The notes under the pieces were generated by a model. That model made no database searches. It saw only the letters and a program-made list of their open reading frames with translations, and had not been told where the DNA came from. From assembly GCA_017464565.1 (NCBI GenBank), contig JAFTZH010000044.1, positions 1-41,857 of the forward strand: a stretch of DNA of 41,857 nucleotides, given 5' to 3'. Position 1 is the stretch's first letter; each line of letters starts with the position of its first letter. Source of the DNA: Clostridia bacterium (GTDB taxonomy: Bacteria; Bacillota; Clostridia; Oscillospirales; CAG-272). Below are positions 17,295 to 25,432 of this stretch, piece after piece. The translations under genes and the position numbers were made by a program.

Positions 17295-17661
17295 TTAGGG
17301 GAGAAACTTTTGCAAAAGTTTCTCCCCTAACCCCTCTTCAAAAATCTTTAAATGTTGGGTATATTTTTAGATTTTTGTTTTGCTCTCTGTAGAAAACAAG
17401 GCAAAAACAAACCCAAGATGTGCCTTCCTTTACCTTCCGATAAAATAAATCCCGTAGGTGGCAAACTTAGCGGTTTACTATGTGTTCGCCCGCCCAAAAG
17501 CGCGTAAATTCAAGATTTTCGGGCGTTCACAGAACGCCCCTACGGTGAATTTTTGATTTTCTCATTGGTTCTACCGAGGGTTTCCCCGTTCGTATATCGT
17601 TTAAAGATTTTTGAAGAGGGGGGTTTTGGGGGAGTGCCTTTTTGCAAAAAGGCACTCCCCC
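17295..17661. repeat. Composite intergenic repeat, copy 2 (inverted arms at a convergent junction)
   Basis: This fills the 385 bp between the convergent HgdB-like gene and gatB. The left arm is a 36-nt palindrome (17295-17330, GGGGAGAAAC core) followed by CCCCTCTTCAAAAATCTTTAAA. The right arm is the mirror image, TTTAAAGATTTTTGAAGAGG (from 17600), followed by a different palindrome with core GGGGGAGTGCC...GGCACTCCCCC (17628-17661). The two palindromes differ at several positions, yet both pair fully. The interior has a separate GGGCGTTC/GAACGCCC hairpin and no ORF of note. Confidence 0.85.
17521..17539. repeat. Small GGGCGTTC hairpin inside repeat copy 2
   Basis: GGGCGTTC (17521-17528) and GAACGCCC (17532-17539) pair with a 3-nt loop. 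A related half-motif, TGTTCGCCCGCCC, lies 40 bp upstream. It looks like a second short repeat nested in the junction element. No other copy is evident in this window. Confidence 0.5.
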
Positions 17662-17668
17662 TTAATCT

Positions 17669-19096
17669 TTATTTATCAAGCTCTGCGAGGACTATATCGG
17701 AAAGTAAGGAAGGATTAGCAAGACCTCCCGTTTTTGACATTACTTTTCCGATGATAGATTTTGCGGCGACCGTTTTGCCCGCTTTATAATCCGAGAGCGC
17801 CTTTGGATTTTCGGCTATCGCCTTTAGGGTAAGATTCGTAAGCCAAACGACGTCGTTTATCTGACGCAGGTTTTCGCGCTCGACGATAGCAAGAGGGCTT
17901 TCGTCGCTCTCCCACAGCCGCCTCAAAAGCTTTTTGGCAACCGACGCGTTAATAGCTTCCTCTCCCGCAAGGGTGGCAAGCTCCGCCAAATTCGATGGTG
18001 AGATGTGAGAGGCAAAGCCATCTCCCTCAACGAAGCGCATAAGCTCGGAGAGGATAAGATTTGCAAGTGTCTTGCGGTAAGGCGTAAGCGCCGCGCAAGC
18101 CTCAAAATAATCCGAGACGCTTTTATCCGAGACGAGAAGCTCTGCGTCGTACGTACTTATTCCATAGCTTGATATATACTCCGCCTTTCGCTCGTCGGGA
18201 AGGCGCGGCATATTCTCGGATATTCGTTTTATCATATTCTCCGACAGCTCTATCGGAAGCAGGTCCGGCTCGGGAAAATACCGATAATCATTCTCGCTTT
18301 CTTTTGAGCGCATAAGATATGTCTTTCCGTCCGATTCCTCAAATCTGCGCGTCTGCGCCTCTATCCGTCCGCCTGCTTCGATTATCGCCGTTTGTCTTTC
18401 AAACTCGTAATCTATCGCCTTTTTGGCAAAAGTAAATGAGTTTAAATTTTTCAATTCGGTTTTAACGCCAAGCGCAGAATCTCCCGCGCGCCGCACCGAT
18501 ATATTAACGTCGCACCTGAAGGAGCCTTCGTTCATTTTGCAATCGGATATACCTATATAAAGCATAAGAGCGCGGAGCTTTTTTAGATACGCCTTGGCTT
18601 CCTCGGAGGACGACATATCGGGCGCGGAAACTATTTCTATAAGCGGTACGCCGCATCGGTTAAAATCTATAAGAGTCATTCCGTCGCCGCCGTGTATCAG
18701 CTTACCCGCGTCCTCCTCTATATGTATACGCGTGATACCTATGCTCTTTCTTCCCTGCTCGGTCTCTATATCTACACTTCCGTCTTTGCATATCGGGGTA
18801 TTGTATTGAGTTATCTGATACGCCTTCGGAAGATCGGGATAAAAATAATTCTTTCTGTCGAACGCCGAACGACGTGATATCTTACAGCCTGTCGCAAGTC
18901 CCGCCATTACGGCGTATTCCACCGCCTGCGCGTTCAGCGCAGGCAAGCTGCCCGGCAGTCCCATACAAACGGGACAGCAGCGAGTATTCGGTTCTCCGCC
19001 GAACGACGAGGAACAGGAGCAAAATATCTTTGTTTTCGTATCAAGCTCAACGTGTACCTCTATCCCCACGGTCATCTCGTATTCACGCCCGCTCAT
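17669..19096 (-). CDS. gatB: Asp-tRNA(Asn)/Glu-tRNA(Gln) amidotransferase subunit B, 475 residues
   Basis: GatB recognises the mischarged tRNA and phosphorylates the Glu (or Asp) for amidation by ammonia from GatA. The family opening MTVGIEVHVELDTKTKIFCSC, the cysteine pair in CCPVCMGLPGSLPALN, RKNYFYPDLPKAYQITQY and HIEEDAGKLIH are all present. The C-terminal helical YqeY-like tail that contacts tRNA is complete, to IVLAELDK. The frame is open further upstream, but ATG 19096 has the GGAGG ribosome site and gives the normal length. It overlaps the gatA stop by 4 bp. AsnS is encoded nearby, so the main duty is probably Gln-tRNA(Gln) formation. Confidence 0.96.
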   Translation of the reverse strand: MSGREYEMTVGIEVHVELDTKTKIFCSCSSSFGGEPNTRCCPVCMGLPGSLPALNAQAVEYAVMAGLATGCKISRRSAFDRKNYFYPDLPKAYQITQYNTPICKDGSVDIETEQGRKSIGITRIHIEEDAGKLIHGGDGMTLIDFNRCGVPLIEIVSAPDMSSSEEAKAYLKKLRALMLYIGISDCKMNEGSFRCDVNISVRRAGDSALGVKTELKNLNSFTFAKKAIDYEFERQTAIIEAGGRIEAQTRRFEESDGKTYLMRSKESENDYRYFPEPDLLPIELSENMIKRISENMPRLPDERKAEYISSYGISTYDAELLVSDKSVSDYFEACAALTPYRKTLANLILSELMRFVEGDGFASHISPSNLAELATLAGEEAINASVAKKLLRRLWESDESPLAIVERENLRQINDVVWLTNLTLKAIAENPKALSDYKAGKTVAAKSIIGKVMSKTGGLANPSLLSDIVLAELDK

Positions 19097-20541
19097 ACTC
19101 CGCCTCCTTCCGCATCCTCTATCACAGCCCCCACGCGGTAGAGTAAACTCTCCGAAAGTCGCTTTCCCATAAGCTGTACTCCCGCGGGCATACCGTATTC
19201 TCCCGTTCCGCACGGCAATGACAGCGCAGGAATACCCGCGATATTAGCGGGAACGCAGAAAAGGTCTCCCGTATACATATCGGTGGGATTTTTAGTTTTC
19301 TCTCCTATTCTGTAAGCCACGCTCGGAGAGACGGGCGAAAGAAGAATATCGTATTTTTCAAAAAGCTTCTCAAAATCTCTTTTAACGAGTGAACGCACTC
19401 CAAGCGCTTTTTTATAATATTCATCGTAATATCCCGAGCTGAGCGCAAAGGTTCCGAGCATAATCCGCCTTTTTACCTCCGTGCCGAAGCCCTCGGCGCG
19501 GGAGCTTTTATAAAATTCGTCGATACCGTCAAAGTTGTTGCTTCCGTGTCCGTATCTGACCCCGTCAAATCTCGCGAGATTTGAGGACGCCTCGGCGCTT
19601 GAAATAACGTAATATGCTGCGAGCGCGTACTCGGCTGACGGAAGCGAGCATTCCGTCACCTCCGCCCCCGCGTCCTCCAATATCTTCGCCGCGCGCATTA
19701 CCGCGCGTCCCACTCCGTCAGAAATATTTTCCGTGAAAAGCTCTCGCGGCATACCTACCCGAAGCCCTCTAACGTCTCTGCCTATATCTCTTGAAAAGTC
19801 CTCGTCTCCCACGTTCAGCGAGGTAGCGTCTTTTACGTCCGCTCCCGCTATTATCGACAGCAGATTTGCGTTATCCCGTACGTTTTTTGTAATAGGTCCT
19901 ATCTGCTCGAGCGACGGGGCAAACGCCACGAGTCCCGAGCGGGAAACCCGCCCGTAAGTTGACTTCATTCCGACCGCTCCGCAAAAGGACGCGGGCTGAC
20001 GAACAGAGCCTCCCGTATCCGAGCCGAGCGACCAAGGTGCCTCAAAAGCGGCTACCGCCGCCGCACAGCCCCCCGAGCTTCCGCCCGCGACTCTTGAGGT
20101 GTCGTACGGGTTTCGGGTTATCTTAAACGCCGAATTTTCAGTGGATGCCCCCATTCCGAACTCGTCCATATTGAGCTTTCCGAGTACGAGTATACCCGCC
20201 CTCTCCAACCTTTCGACCGCGGTAGCGCTGTAAGGCGGAATATAATCGGCAAGCATTTTTGAGGCGCAGGTAGTGAGCGTTCCGCGAGTGCAGATATTAT
20301 CCTTTACTGCTATCGGAACACCGTCGAATATTCCGAGAGCCTTCCCCTCCAACCGACGCATATCCGAAGCTTTAGCCGACGCTATCGCCTTATCTGCCGT
20401 TACGGTAATAAACGCGCCTATCTCGCCGTCCGATTCTTCTATTCGCTCTAAATACGCCCGCGTCAGCTCCTCGGAGGAATATTCCCCCGCACGCAGAGAT
20501 ACGGCGTGCGACGCAGCGTCTCTTTTTAAAAGCTCTTTCAT
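19093..20541 (-). CDS. gatA: Asp-tRNA(Asn)/Glu-tRNA(Gln) amidotransferase subunit A, 482 residues
   Basis: GatA is the amidase-signature subunit that releases ammonia from glutamine. The Ser-cisSer-Lys triad is visible as Lys80 (VPIAVKDN), Ser155 (GGSSGG) and Ser179 (GSDTGGSVRQP). The product has full family length, and DEFGMGASTENSAF and the late NIAGIPALSLPCG are also typical. It is the middle gene of gatC-gatA-gatB, sharing 1 bp with gatC (TGATG) and 4 bp with gatB, so tight translational coupling is expected. Nothing is missing. Confidence 0.97.
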   Translation of the reverse strand: MKELLKRDAASHAVSLRAGEYSSEELTRAYLERIEESDGEIGAFITVTADKAIASAKASDMRRLEGKALGIFDGVPIAVKDNICTRGTLTTCASKMLADYIPPYSATAVERLERAGILVLGKLNMDEFGMGASTENSAFKITRNPYDTSRVAGGSSGGCAAAVAAFEAPWSLGSDTGGSVRQPASFCGAVGMKSTYGRVSRSGLVAFAPSLEQIGPITKNVRDNANLLSIIAGADVKDATSLNVGDEDFSRDIGRDVRGLRVGMPRELFTENISDGVGRAVMRAAKILEDAGAEVTECSLPSAEYALAAYYVISSAEASSNLARFDGVRYGHGSNNFDGIDEFYKSSRAEGFGTEVKRRIMLGTFALSSGYYDEYYKKALGVRSLVKRDFEKLFEKYDILLSPVSPSVAYRIGEKTKNPTDMYTGDLFCVPANIAGIPALSLPCGTGEYGMPAGVQLMGKRLSESLLYRVGAVIEDAEGGGV

Positions 20542-20858
20542 CAGTTCTGCTCCTCAATTACCTTCGGTACTCGTATATATCCGTCAGAGGCGTTTTTTGA
20601 TGAGGCAAGCAGTGCTTCTCTGTCAATACCTTCCCTCACCGTATCGTCTCTCAAAGTATTCGGCGTACCCGCCGCGTCAAAACGGCAGTCGTCTTCCGAT
20701 ATATCCGCCTCAGACAGCTTTGAGGCGAAAGCCACGATTTCCGACATATCTCTCCCAAGCGCCTCTTTTTCCTCATCGGAAAAGGAAAGCTTGGCAAGCT
20801 CCGCGAGTCTGTCAAGCTCCGCGCCGCTCAACGAGTATTTATCATTATTCCTTATCAT
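20541..20858 (-). CDS. gatC: Asp-tRNA(Asn)/Glu-tRNA(Gln) amidotransferase subunit C, 105 residues
   Basis: GatC is the small belt protein that holds GatA and GatB together. The LDRLAELAKLSFSDEEKEAL segment and the closing YIRVPKVIE are the usual GatC landmarks, and the length is typical (about 95-105). A GAGGTGAG ribosome site precedes the ATG. It is the first gene of the gatCAB operon, with a hairpin (20885-20908) separating it from rlmH upstream. Confidence 0.93.
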   Translation of the reverse strand: MIRNNDKYSLSGAELDRLAELAKLSFSDEEKEALGRDMSEIVAFASKLSEADISEDDCRFDAAGTPNTLRDDTVREGIDREALLASSKNASDGYIRVPKVIEEQN

Positions 20859-20884
20859 ATCTCACCTCGTCTGAAATTTCATTT

Positions 20885-20908
20885 AAAGGGGCGACGAGCG
20901 CCCCTTTT
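20885..20908 (-). terminator. Hairpin between rlmH and gatC
   Basis: AAAGGGGCG (20885-20893) pairs with CGCCCCTTT (20899-20907) around a 5-nt loop, 2 bp after the rlmH stop. The T tail is short on the minus strand, so it may attenuate rather than fully stop transcription. Confidence 0.65.
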
Positions 20909-20909
20909 C

Positions 20910-21389
20910 TCATTTATGATATTTCGTTCCCGCGATAATATTAAACGCTCTGTATACCGACTCAAGCAGCATAACCCGCAAAAGCTGGTGCGGAAAGGTA
21001 AGCTGTGAGACCGAGAGCCTCATATCACACGCCGATTTTATTTTGTCCGAAAGACCGTAAGAGCTTCCTATAACGAAGCATATCTCGCTTTTCTCAAGTG
21101 AGACCGCCTCTATTTTCTCGGCAAGAGCCTCAGAGGATATCTGCCGTCCCTCAACGCACATAGCAATCTTATAAGACCTTGGAGAAAGCTCTGCCGATAT
21201 TGCTTTAGCCTCCTCGTCAAGCGCATTCGCTATTTCGCGCTCAGACGGGTTGTCCGACAGCTTCGACTCCTTAAGCTGTACCACGCTGAGCTTACAATAG
21301 CCCGAAAGACGTTTTGAATATTCCGCCGCAGCGTCTCTCAAATAATTCTCTTTAAGAGTCCCCACAGCTATTATTTTCACAGAAATCAT
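20910..21389 (-). CDS. rlmH: 23S rRNA pseudouridine-1915 N3-methyltransferase, 159 residues
   Basis: RlmH is a SPOUT methyltransferase that methylates pseudouridine 1915 in helix 69 of 23S rRNA, using S-adenosylmethionine. The length of 159 is standard. VKIIAVGTLKENYLRDA, EICFVIGSSYGLSDKIK (the cofactor-knot glycine stretch) and the highly conserved end TFPHQLLRVMLLESVYRAF...GTKYHK all match. Its start overlaps the 3' end of the metallo-hydrolase gene by 38 bp, so it belongs to that operon. Confidence 0.97.
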   Translation of the reverse strand: MISVKIIAVGTLKENYLRDAAAEYSKRLSGYCKLSVVQLKESKLSDNPSEREIANALDEEAKAISAELSPRSYKIAMCVEGRQISSEALAEKIEAVSLEKSEICFVIGSSYGLSDKIKSACDMRLSVSQLTFPHQLLRVMLLESVYRAFNIIAGTKYHK

Positions 21390-22194
21390 AAGTCTCTACC
21401 TCGTTTGAAAAGCTCATCTCGGTGGGACAGTCGGGGCTTGCCACCGTAATTGCGACGGCAGGATCGGCTATCGCCGACGTATATTCGTCAAGCACGATAT
21501 CCGCACTGTTATTCTCCTTGCTCAAATGCACCGTCATAAATGCTTTGGTTCCTTTTTCCGCAAGAGTAGCCGCGAATTCGGCGCTTTCCTTGTTGGATAG
21601 ATGCCCTCTTTGAGAGCGTATCCTCTTTTTAAGCTCGTAAGGATAGGGACCACTCAAGAGCATATCCTCGTCGTAATTCGACTCAAGAAGAACCGCCTCA
21701 CACCCTTCAAGAGCCGCAGATATCTCATCCGTAACGTATCCTACGTCTGTGGCTATTCCTACCGACGTAGGATTCTCTCCTATGCGGATATCTATGCGGT
21801 ATCCCACGCTCATCAGGCTATCGTGCGGAGTGCGAAAGGAGCGTATACGAAAACTCCCCATATCGACCTCGTACTCCGTATCGTGTCTGACGAGATTTTT
21901 ATGTATAGCCGAATCGGGCGTACCGTCAAGCTTTTTCGCGCTCTCCTCGGTCATATGTATCGGTATCGAACGTGATTTTGAAATAGTCTCAAGCGCGGAA
22001 ATATGGTCGCAATGCTCGTGAGTTACGAATATCGCATCTATCGCGGATATATCGCTTCCTATTTCAGAAAGAGCGCGGCACAGCGTCCGCGCGTTCTTTC
22101 CCGCATCTATAAGTATTCGCCTGTCTCCTATCTCAAAGCAGAATGAATTTCCGCCCGAGCTTGAATACAACGAATAAATCCTGCAATTTCTCAT
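21352..22194 (-). CDS. Metallo-beta-lactamase-fold hydrolase, YycJ/WalJ-like, 280 residues
   Basis: The metal-binding motif VTHEHCDH (HxHxDH) lies at the end of the first third, preceded by GGNSFCFEIGDRRILIDAGKNAR. LLESNYDEDMLLSGPYPYELKKRI and RGHLSNKESAEFAATL follow, as in the YycJ/WalJ family of cytoplasmic nucleases or phosphodiesterases. The final ~35 residues are less typical. ATG 22194 is chosen because it overlaps the upstream stop (ATGA) and starts at the conserved MRNCRIYSLYSSSGGNS; the longer frame to 22353 only runs through the upstream gene. It lies in an operon with the small membrane protein and rlmH. The natural substrate is uncertain, perhaps 5' single-stranded DNA ends. Confidence 0.9.
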   Translation of the reverse strand: MRNCRIYSLYSSSGGNSFCFEIGDRRILIDAGKNARTLCRALSEIGSDISAIDAIFVTHEHCDHISALETISKSRSIPIHMTEESAKKLDGTPDSAIHKNLVRHDTEYEVDMGSFRIRSFRTPHDSLMSVGYRIDIRIGENPTSVGIATDVGYVTDEISAALEGCEAVLLESNYDEDMLLSGPYPYELKKRIRSQRGHLSNKESAEFAATLAEKGTKAFMTVHLSKENNSADIVLDEYTSAIADPAVAITVASPDCPTEMSFSNEVETYDFCENNSCGDS

Positions 22195-22610
22195 AAGCCG
22201 AACAGCCCCATAATAGTCGGAAGAACGAACAGCTCTATTATATCTATGGCGAAGGTGAACATAAAGGCAAGTATGACGACGAGCATCCATCTCGACTTCT
22301 TTATTCTCTCTTTTCCGCTGTTGATAAAGGCGTCCTTTTTCTCCTCGCTCCACTCCGACGGAAGCATATCCCGCGTTACTCCCCGACGCGAAAAGCCTCG
22401 GTTGTATATAAGATACACGGCGACGAACACCGTCTCTATCACCATATAGGTTATGAGAACAATTTCAAAATAATAATAGTTTACCAGCGTTCTGTAAACA
22501 CCGAACACCACGACCGACAAAAGTATCAGCGACACGAGAAGTATCACCGCGCTCTTACTCGGCTTTTTTGCTTTTTCCTCTGCGTTATTCTTTTCCGTAT
22601 TTTCGGACAT
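22191..22610 (-). CDS. Small membrane protein, 139 residues
   Basis: A charged, Lys/Glu-rich cytoplasmic N-terminus (about 1-18) is followed by three hydrophobic segments near residues 20-41, 46-68 and 107-138. The loop between the second and third is hydrophilic (RRGVTRDMLPSEWSEEKKDAF). No catalytic motif is visible. It is coupled to the metallo-hydrolase by a 4-bp overlap and has its own GGAGAGG ribosome site. The start lies 49 bp after galK. I do not recognise the family. Confidence 0.8.
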   Translation of the reverse strand: MSENTEKNNAEEKAKKPSKSAVILLVSLILLSVVVFGVYRTLVNYYYFEIVLITYMVIETVFVAVYLIYNRGFSRRGVTRDMLPSEWSEEKKDAFINSGKERIKKSRWMLVVILAFMFTFAIDIIELFVLPTIMGLFGL

Positions 22611-22659
22611 TTTAAACCTCTCCGTTATTTTTTCGACAAGCTGAAAAGGTCTGAAAAAA

Positions 22660-23943
22660 TCAGAATACCTTAAGCGCTCCTTCGGGACGGATACGGAGAA
22701 CTATGCATTTTCCCTCTCCGAACGCCGAATCCATAAGTCTGCGGTATTCCTCAACGTCATTCTCGTGAACGAACGCCTGAATGGTACCCGCAAAGCCTCC
22801 TCCGTGTACTCTCCACGCGGCACGCTTGCCCGCAAGGAATATATCGGTAAGGCAGAGAGCAAGAGACAGTCCCTGCTCCTCAAGATTTTTCGTGGTATAT
22901 ACATTCTGGAGATAGCAGAAGGACGACCTTCCCGACGCTATGACTCCCTCAAAGAATTTGTCTATATCTCCCGCAAGCAGAGCTTCCTTCTGCTTTTCAA
23001 CTCTCTTGTTTTCCTCAAAGAAATGAAGCGCGCGCATAAGTGCTCTGTCTCCAACCTTGCCGCGAAGCGCGGGAACGGAAGCGATTATATTTTCCTCGTC
23101 AGTGCCTCTGAGTACCTCACAGCCAAGCGCCGACGCGACTGCCTTCATCTCTCTCGGTACGGATGCGTAATCGTCGGTAAGGTCGGCGTGGTTTCCGCCT
23201 GTATTGACGATGCAAAGATTATATCCCGCGCCCGAAATATCAAAAGAAAGCTTATCTATTACGGGATTTTTCGGGTCGGCAAAATCAATAGCCACGATTC
23301 CTCCCGCCGCGCAGGCTACCTGGTCCATAAGTCCGCAGGGCTTGCCGAAAAATTCGTTTTCTGCGTACTGCGCGAGCTTTGCTATCTCTATATTGTCAAC
23401 TACACCGCCGTTGTAGGAATGGTTAAGAATATTTCCTATCATATCCTCAAACGCCGCCGAGGACGAAAGCCCCGACCCTTTAAGAACGTTCGAGGTGGTA
23501 TAAGCGTCAAAGCCTCCGACGGCGTATCCGTCCTTAAGAAATCCCGCGCACATTCCCGCTATTATCGACTCGGAGGTGCCGAATTTTTCGCTCTTTGGCG
23601 AAGAATAAGCCGAAATATCGACGCAGTCCTCGGGAAATCCCTCGCTCTTTACACGGATTATTTTATCGTCTCTCAAAGACGCTACCGCGATTATATCGAG
23701 GTTTATCGAAGCCGCTATAACGCAGCCGTGGTTATGGTCGGTATGGTTACCCGAAAGCTCGCTTCTTCCCGATACCGAAAAAAGCGACACGTCTCTGTCC
23801 TTTCCGTATATACGCGCGAACTCGTCGGCGGCAGAAGCGTAACGGTTTCTTTGAAACGCCACGTCGGACTTTCCGTACACTGCCTCAAGTCTTTCGTCAA
23901 GAGAGCCTTCGTTTATATACTCAACAAGCTTTTCAACGTTCAT
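22660..23943 (-). CDS. galK: Galactokinase family protein (GHMP kinase), 427 residues
   Basis: It is expected to phosphorylate galactose at O1, the first step of the Leloir pathway. The galactokinase signature appears as GRSELSGNHTDHNHG (59-73), slightly changed from the usual GRVNLIGEHTDYN. The GHMP ATP loop is KGSGLSSSAAFE (155-166), the likely catalytic base is Asp207 in GKPCGLMDQVACA, and WRVHGGGFAGTIQAF matches motif 3. The changed first motif (Ser-Gly-Asn for Ile-Gly-Glu) leaves some doubt about the exact sugar, which could be galactose or a related one. A TTGCCG-17-TATAAT promoter lies upstream. No galT or galE lies beside it. It heads the run of genes down to rlmH. Confidence 0.88.
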   Translation of the reverse strand: MNVEKLVEYINEGSLDERLEAVYGKSDVAFQRNRYASAADEFARIYGKDRDVSLFSVSGRSELSGNHTDHNHGCVIAASINLDIIAVASLRDDKIIRVKSEGFPEDCVDISAYSSPKSEKFGTSESIIAGMCAGFLKDGYAVGGFDAYTTSNVLKGSGLSSSAAFEDMIGNILNHSYNGGVVDNIEIAKLAQYAENEFFGKPCGLMDQVACAAGGIVAIDFADPKNPVIDKLSFDISGAGYNLCIVNTGGNHADLTDDYASVPREMKAVASALGCEVLRGTDEENIIASVPALRGKVGDRALMRALHFFEENKRVEKQKEALLAGDIDKFFEGVIASGRSSFCYLQNVYTTKNLEEQGLSLALCLTDIFLAGKRAAWRVHGGGFAGTIQAFVHENDVEEYRRLMDSAFGEGKCIVLRIRPEGALKVF

Positions 23944-24010
23944 AATTATCCTCCGTTATTCTTATATCCCGTAAAAAAGGATATTTAAAGTGTGCTTAAT
24001 ATTATTCTTT

Positions 24011-24039
24011 ATTATAACATATACTTTCGGTTTCGGCAA
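24011..24039 (-). promoter_or_regulatory. Promoter of galK
   Basis: On the minus strand, TTGCCG (24034-24039) and TATAAT (24011-24016) are 17 bp apart. Confidence 0.65.
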
Positions 24040-24119
24040 GTATATTTTTCAAATGAAAGCAAAAAAATCGTTTTCTTTTCTCCGTTATCCCAAAAGATTT
24101 AAAATAAGGCAAAAAAGAC

Positions 24120-24148
24120 TTGATTTTCGGGACTTTTTGTTATATAAT
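24120..24148 (+). promoter_or_regulatory. Promoter of asnA
   Basis: TTGATT (24120-24125) and TATAAT (24143-24148) are 17 bp apart, with a leader of about 40 nt before ATG 24195. There is too little room for a T-box. Confidence 0.7.
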
Positions 24149-24194
24149 AAGAGCGTTGATTTTAACGAATTTTTTCGGAAAGGATTCGTGCTTT

Positions 24195-25202
24195 ATGAAC
24201 AAAATATTCATTCCCGAGGGATACCGCCCGCAGCTTGACGAGTACAACACCCAAAAGGCTATCGCAAATATCAAGCAGACGTTCGAGCAGGAATTTGCCG
24301 ACGCTCTCAATCTTAAGCGTGTTTCAGCTCCTCTTTTCGTAACCGAGGAGTCGGGTCTCAACGACAATCTCAACGGATACGAACGTCCCGTTTCATTCGA
24401 CGTTCCCGCTATCGGCGCCGAAGCACAGGTGGTACATTCGCTCGCTAAATGGAAAAGGCTTGCTCTTAAAAAGTATAACTTCGATATTGGCAACGGTCTT
24501 TACACCGATATGAACGCCATACGCCGAGACGAGTCCCTCGACAATCTTCATTCTATATACGTTGACCAATGGGACTGGGAAAAGATAATCACGAAAGATA
24601 ACAGAAACGCGGATTATCTCAAGCTTATAGTCCGCTCGATAGTAAACGCCATCTGCAATACGAACGACAGGCTTCACGTGCGCTTTCCTCAGCTCAAGGT
24701 CGAGCTTTCCAGAGACGTTACCTTTATTACTACCCAAGAGCTTGAGGACCTTTATCCCGATATGACGGGCAGTGAGCGTGAAAACGCTTTCGTCAAAGAG
24801 CATAAGACAACCTTTATTATGCAGATAGGCGGCAAGCTCCGCTCGGGCAAGCCCCACGATGGAAGAGCGCCCGATTACGACGACTGGCAGCTTAACGGAG
24901 ACCTCTTCTTCTGGAACAACGTTCTCGGAAGAGCTGTTGAGATATCCTCAATGGGTATACGCGTTGACGCCGAATCACTCGACAGACAGCTTACACTTTC
25001 GGGCTGTGATAACCGCAGAGCGCTTCCCTTCCACAAAATGCTCCTAAACGATGAGCTTCCTCTCACTATCGGCGGAGGTATCGGTCAGTCAAGACTTTGT
25101 ATGCTTATGATGGGCTGTGCCCATATAGGCGAAGTGCAGTCAAGCATTTGGGACAGCGAAACAGTCTCCGCTTGCGAAGCGGCAGGTATTAGATTGTTGT
25201 GA
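24195..25202 (+). CDS. asnA: Aspartate-ammonia ligase (asparagine synthetase A), 335 residues
   Basis: It makes asparagine from aspartate, ammonia and ATP through an aspartyl-adenylate. Its fold is related to class II aminoacyl-tRNA synthetases. Typical AsnA stretches include [63 protein letters not shown] and the final [14 protein letters not shown]. The length is normal. The open frame extends 25 codons upstream, but ATG 24195 has the GGAAAGGA ribosome site and the family start. It is convergent with asnS, across repeat copy 3, so the asparagine synthesis and charging genes sit face to face. Confidence 0.96.
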   Translation: MNKIFIPEGYRPQLDEYNTQKAIANIKQTFEQEFADALNLKRVSAPLFVTEESGLNDNLNGYERPVSFDVPAIGAEAQVVHSLAKWKRLALKKYNFDIGNGLYTDMNAIRRDESLDNLHSIYVDQWDWEKIITKDNRNADYLKLIVRSIVNAICNTNDRLHVRFPQLKVELSRDVTFITTQELEDLYPDMTGSERENAFVKEHKTTFIMQIGGKLRSGKPHDGRAPDYDDWQLNGDLFFWNNVLGRAVEISSMGIRVDAESLDRQLTLSGCDNRRALPFHKMLLNDELPLTIGGGIGQSRLCMLMMGCAHIGEVQSSIWDSETVSACEAAGIRLL

Positions 25203-25215
25203 TGGTTTTTATATT

Positions 25216-25417
25216 GCAGGGGAGGGAGAGAACTTCTTGAAAGAAGTTCTCTCCCTCCCCTGCACCACTCCCTCTTTCAAGAACTTTCAAAAGTGTGGGA
25301 TTGTTTTTTGCTTTACTCTCTGCGGAACGCAAGACGAAAATTAATACCATACCCAACGTTTAAGTTTTTTTAAGAGGGGGTTTGGGGGAGGGACTTTTTG
25401 CAAAAAGTCCCTCCCCC
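25216..25417. repeat. Composite intergenic repeat, copy 3 (palindromes at a convergent junction)
   Basis: This fills the 230 bp between the convergent asnA and asnS genes. The left palindrome spans 25216-25263 with core GGGGAGGGAGAGAACTTC. The right one spans 25384-25417 with core GGGGGAGGGAC and its complement. The right arm is preceded by GTTTAAGTTTTTTTAAGAGG, a diverged form of the motif in copies 1 and 2. The interior shares a CTCTCTGCGG-like segment with the CTCTCTGTAG of copy 2. Both palindromes pair fully, although their sequences differ from those in the other copies. Confidence 0.8.
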
Positions 25418-25432
25418 ATATAAACACAAAAA

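Noticed and set aside
17284..17668. A CRISPR array or tRNA in the repeat-rich junction
   Set aside because: The repeats are palindromes in inverted pairs, not regularly spaced direct repeats, and no cloverleaf or T-loop sequence is present.
22765..23988. A 407-codon plus-strand frame opposite galK
   Set aside because: It is the complement of a well-matched galactokinase; its product is basic and shows no known motif.
24149..24194. T-box riboswitch before asnA or asnS
   Set aside because: The leaders are only about 40-45 nt, too short for a T-box, and no T-box sequence is seen.
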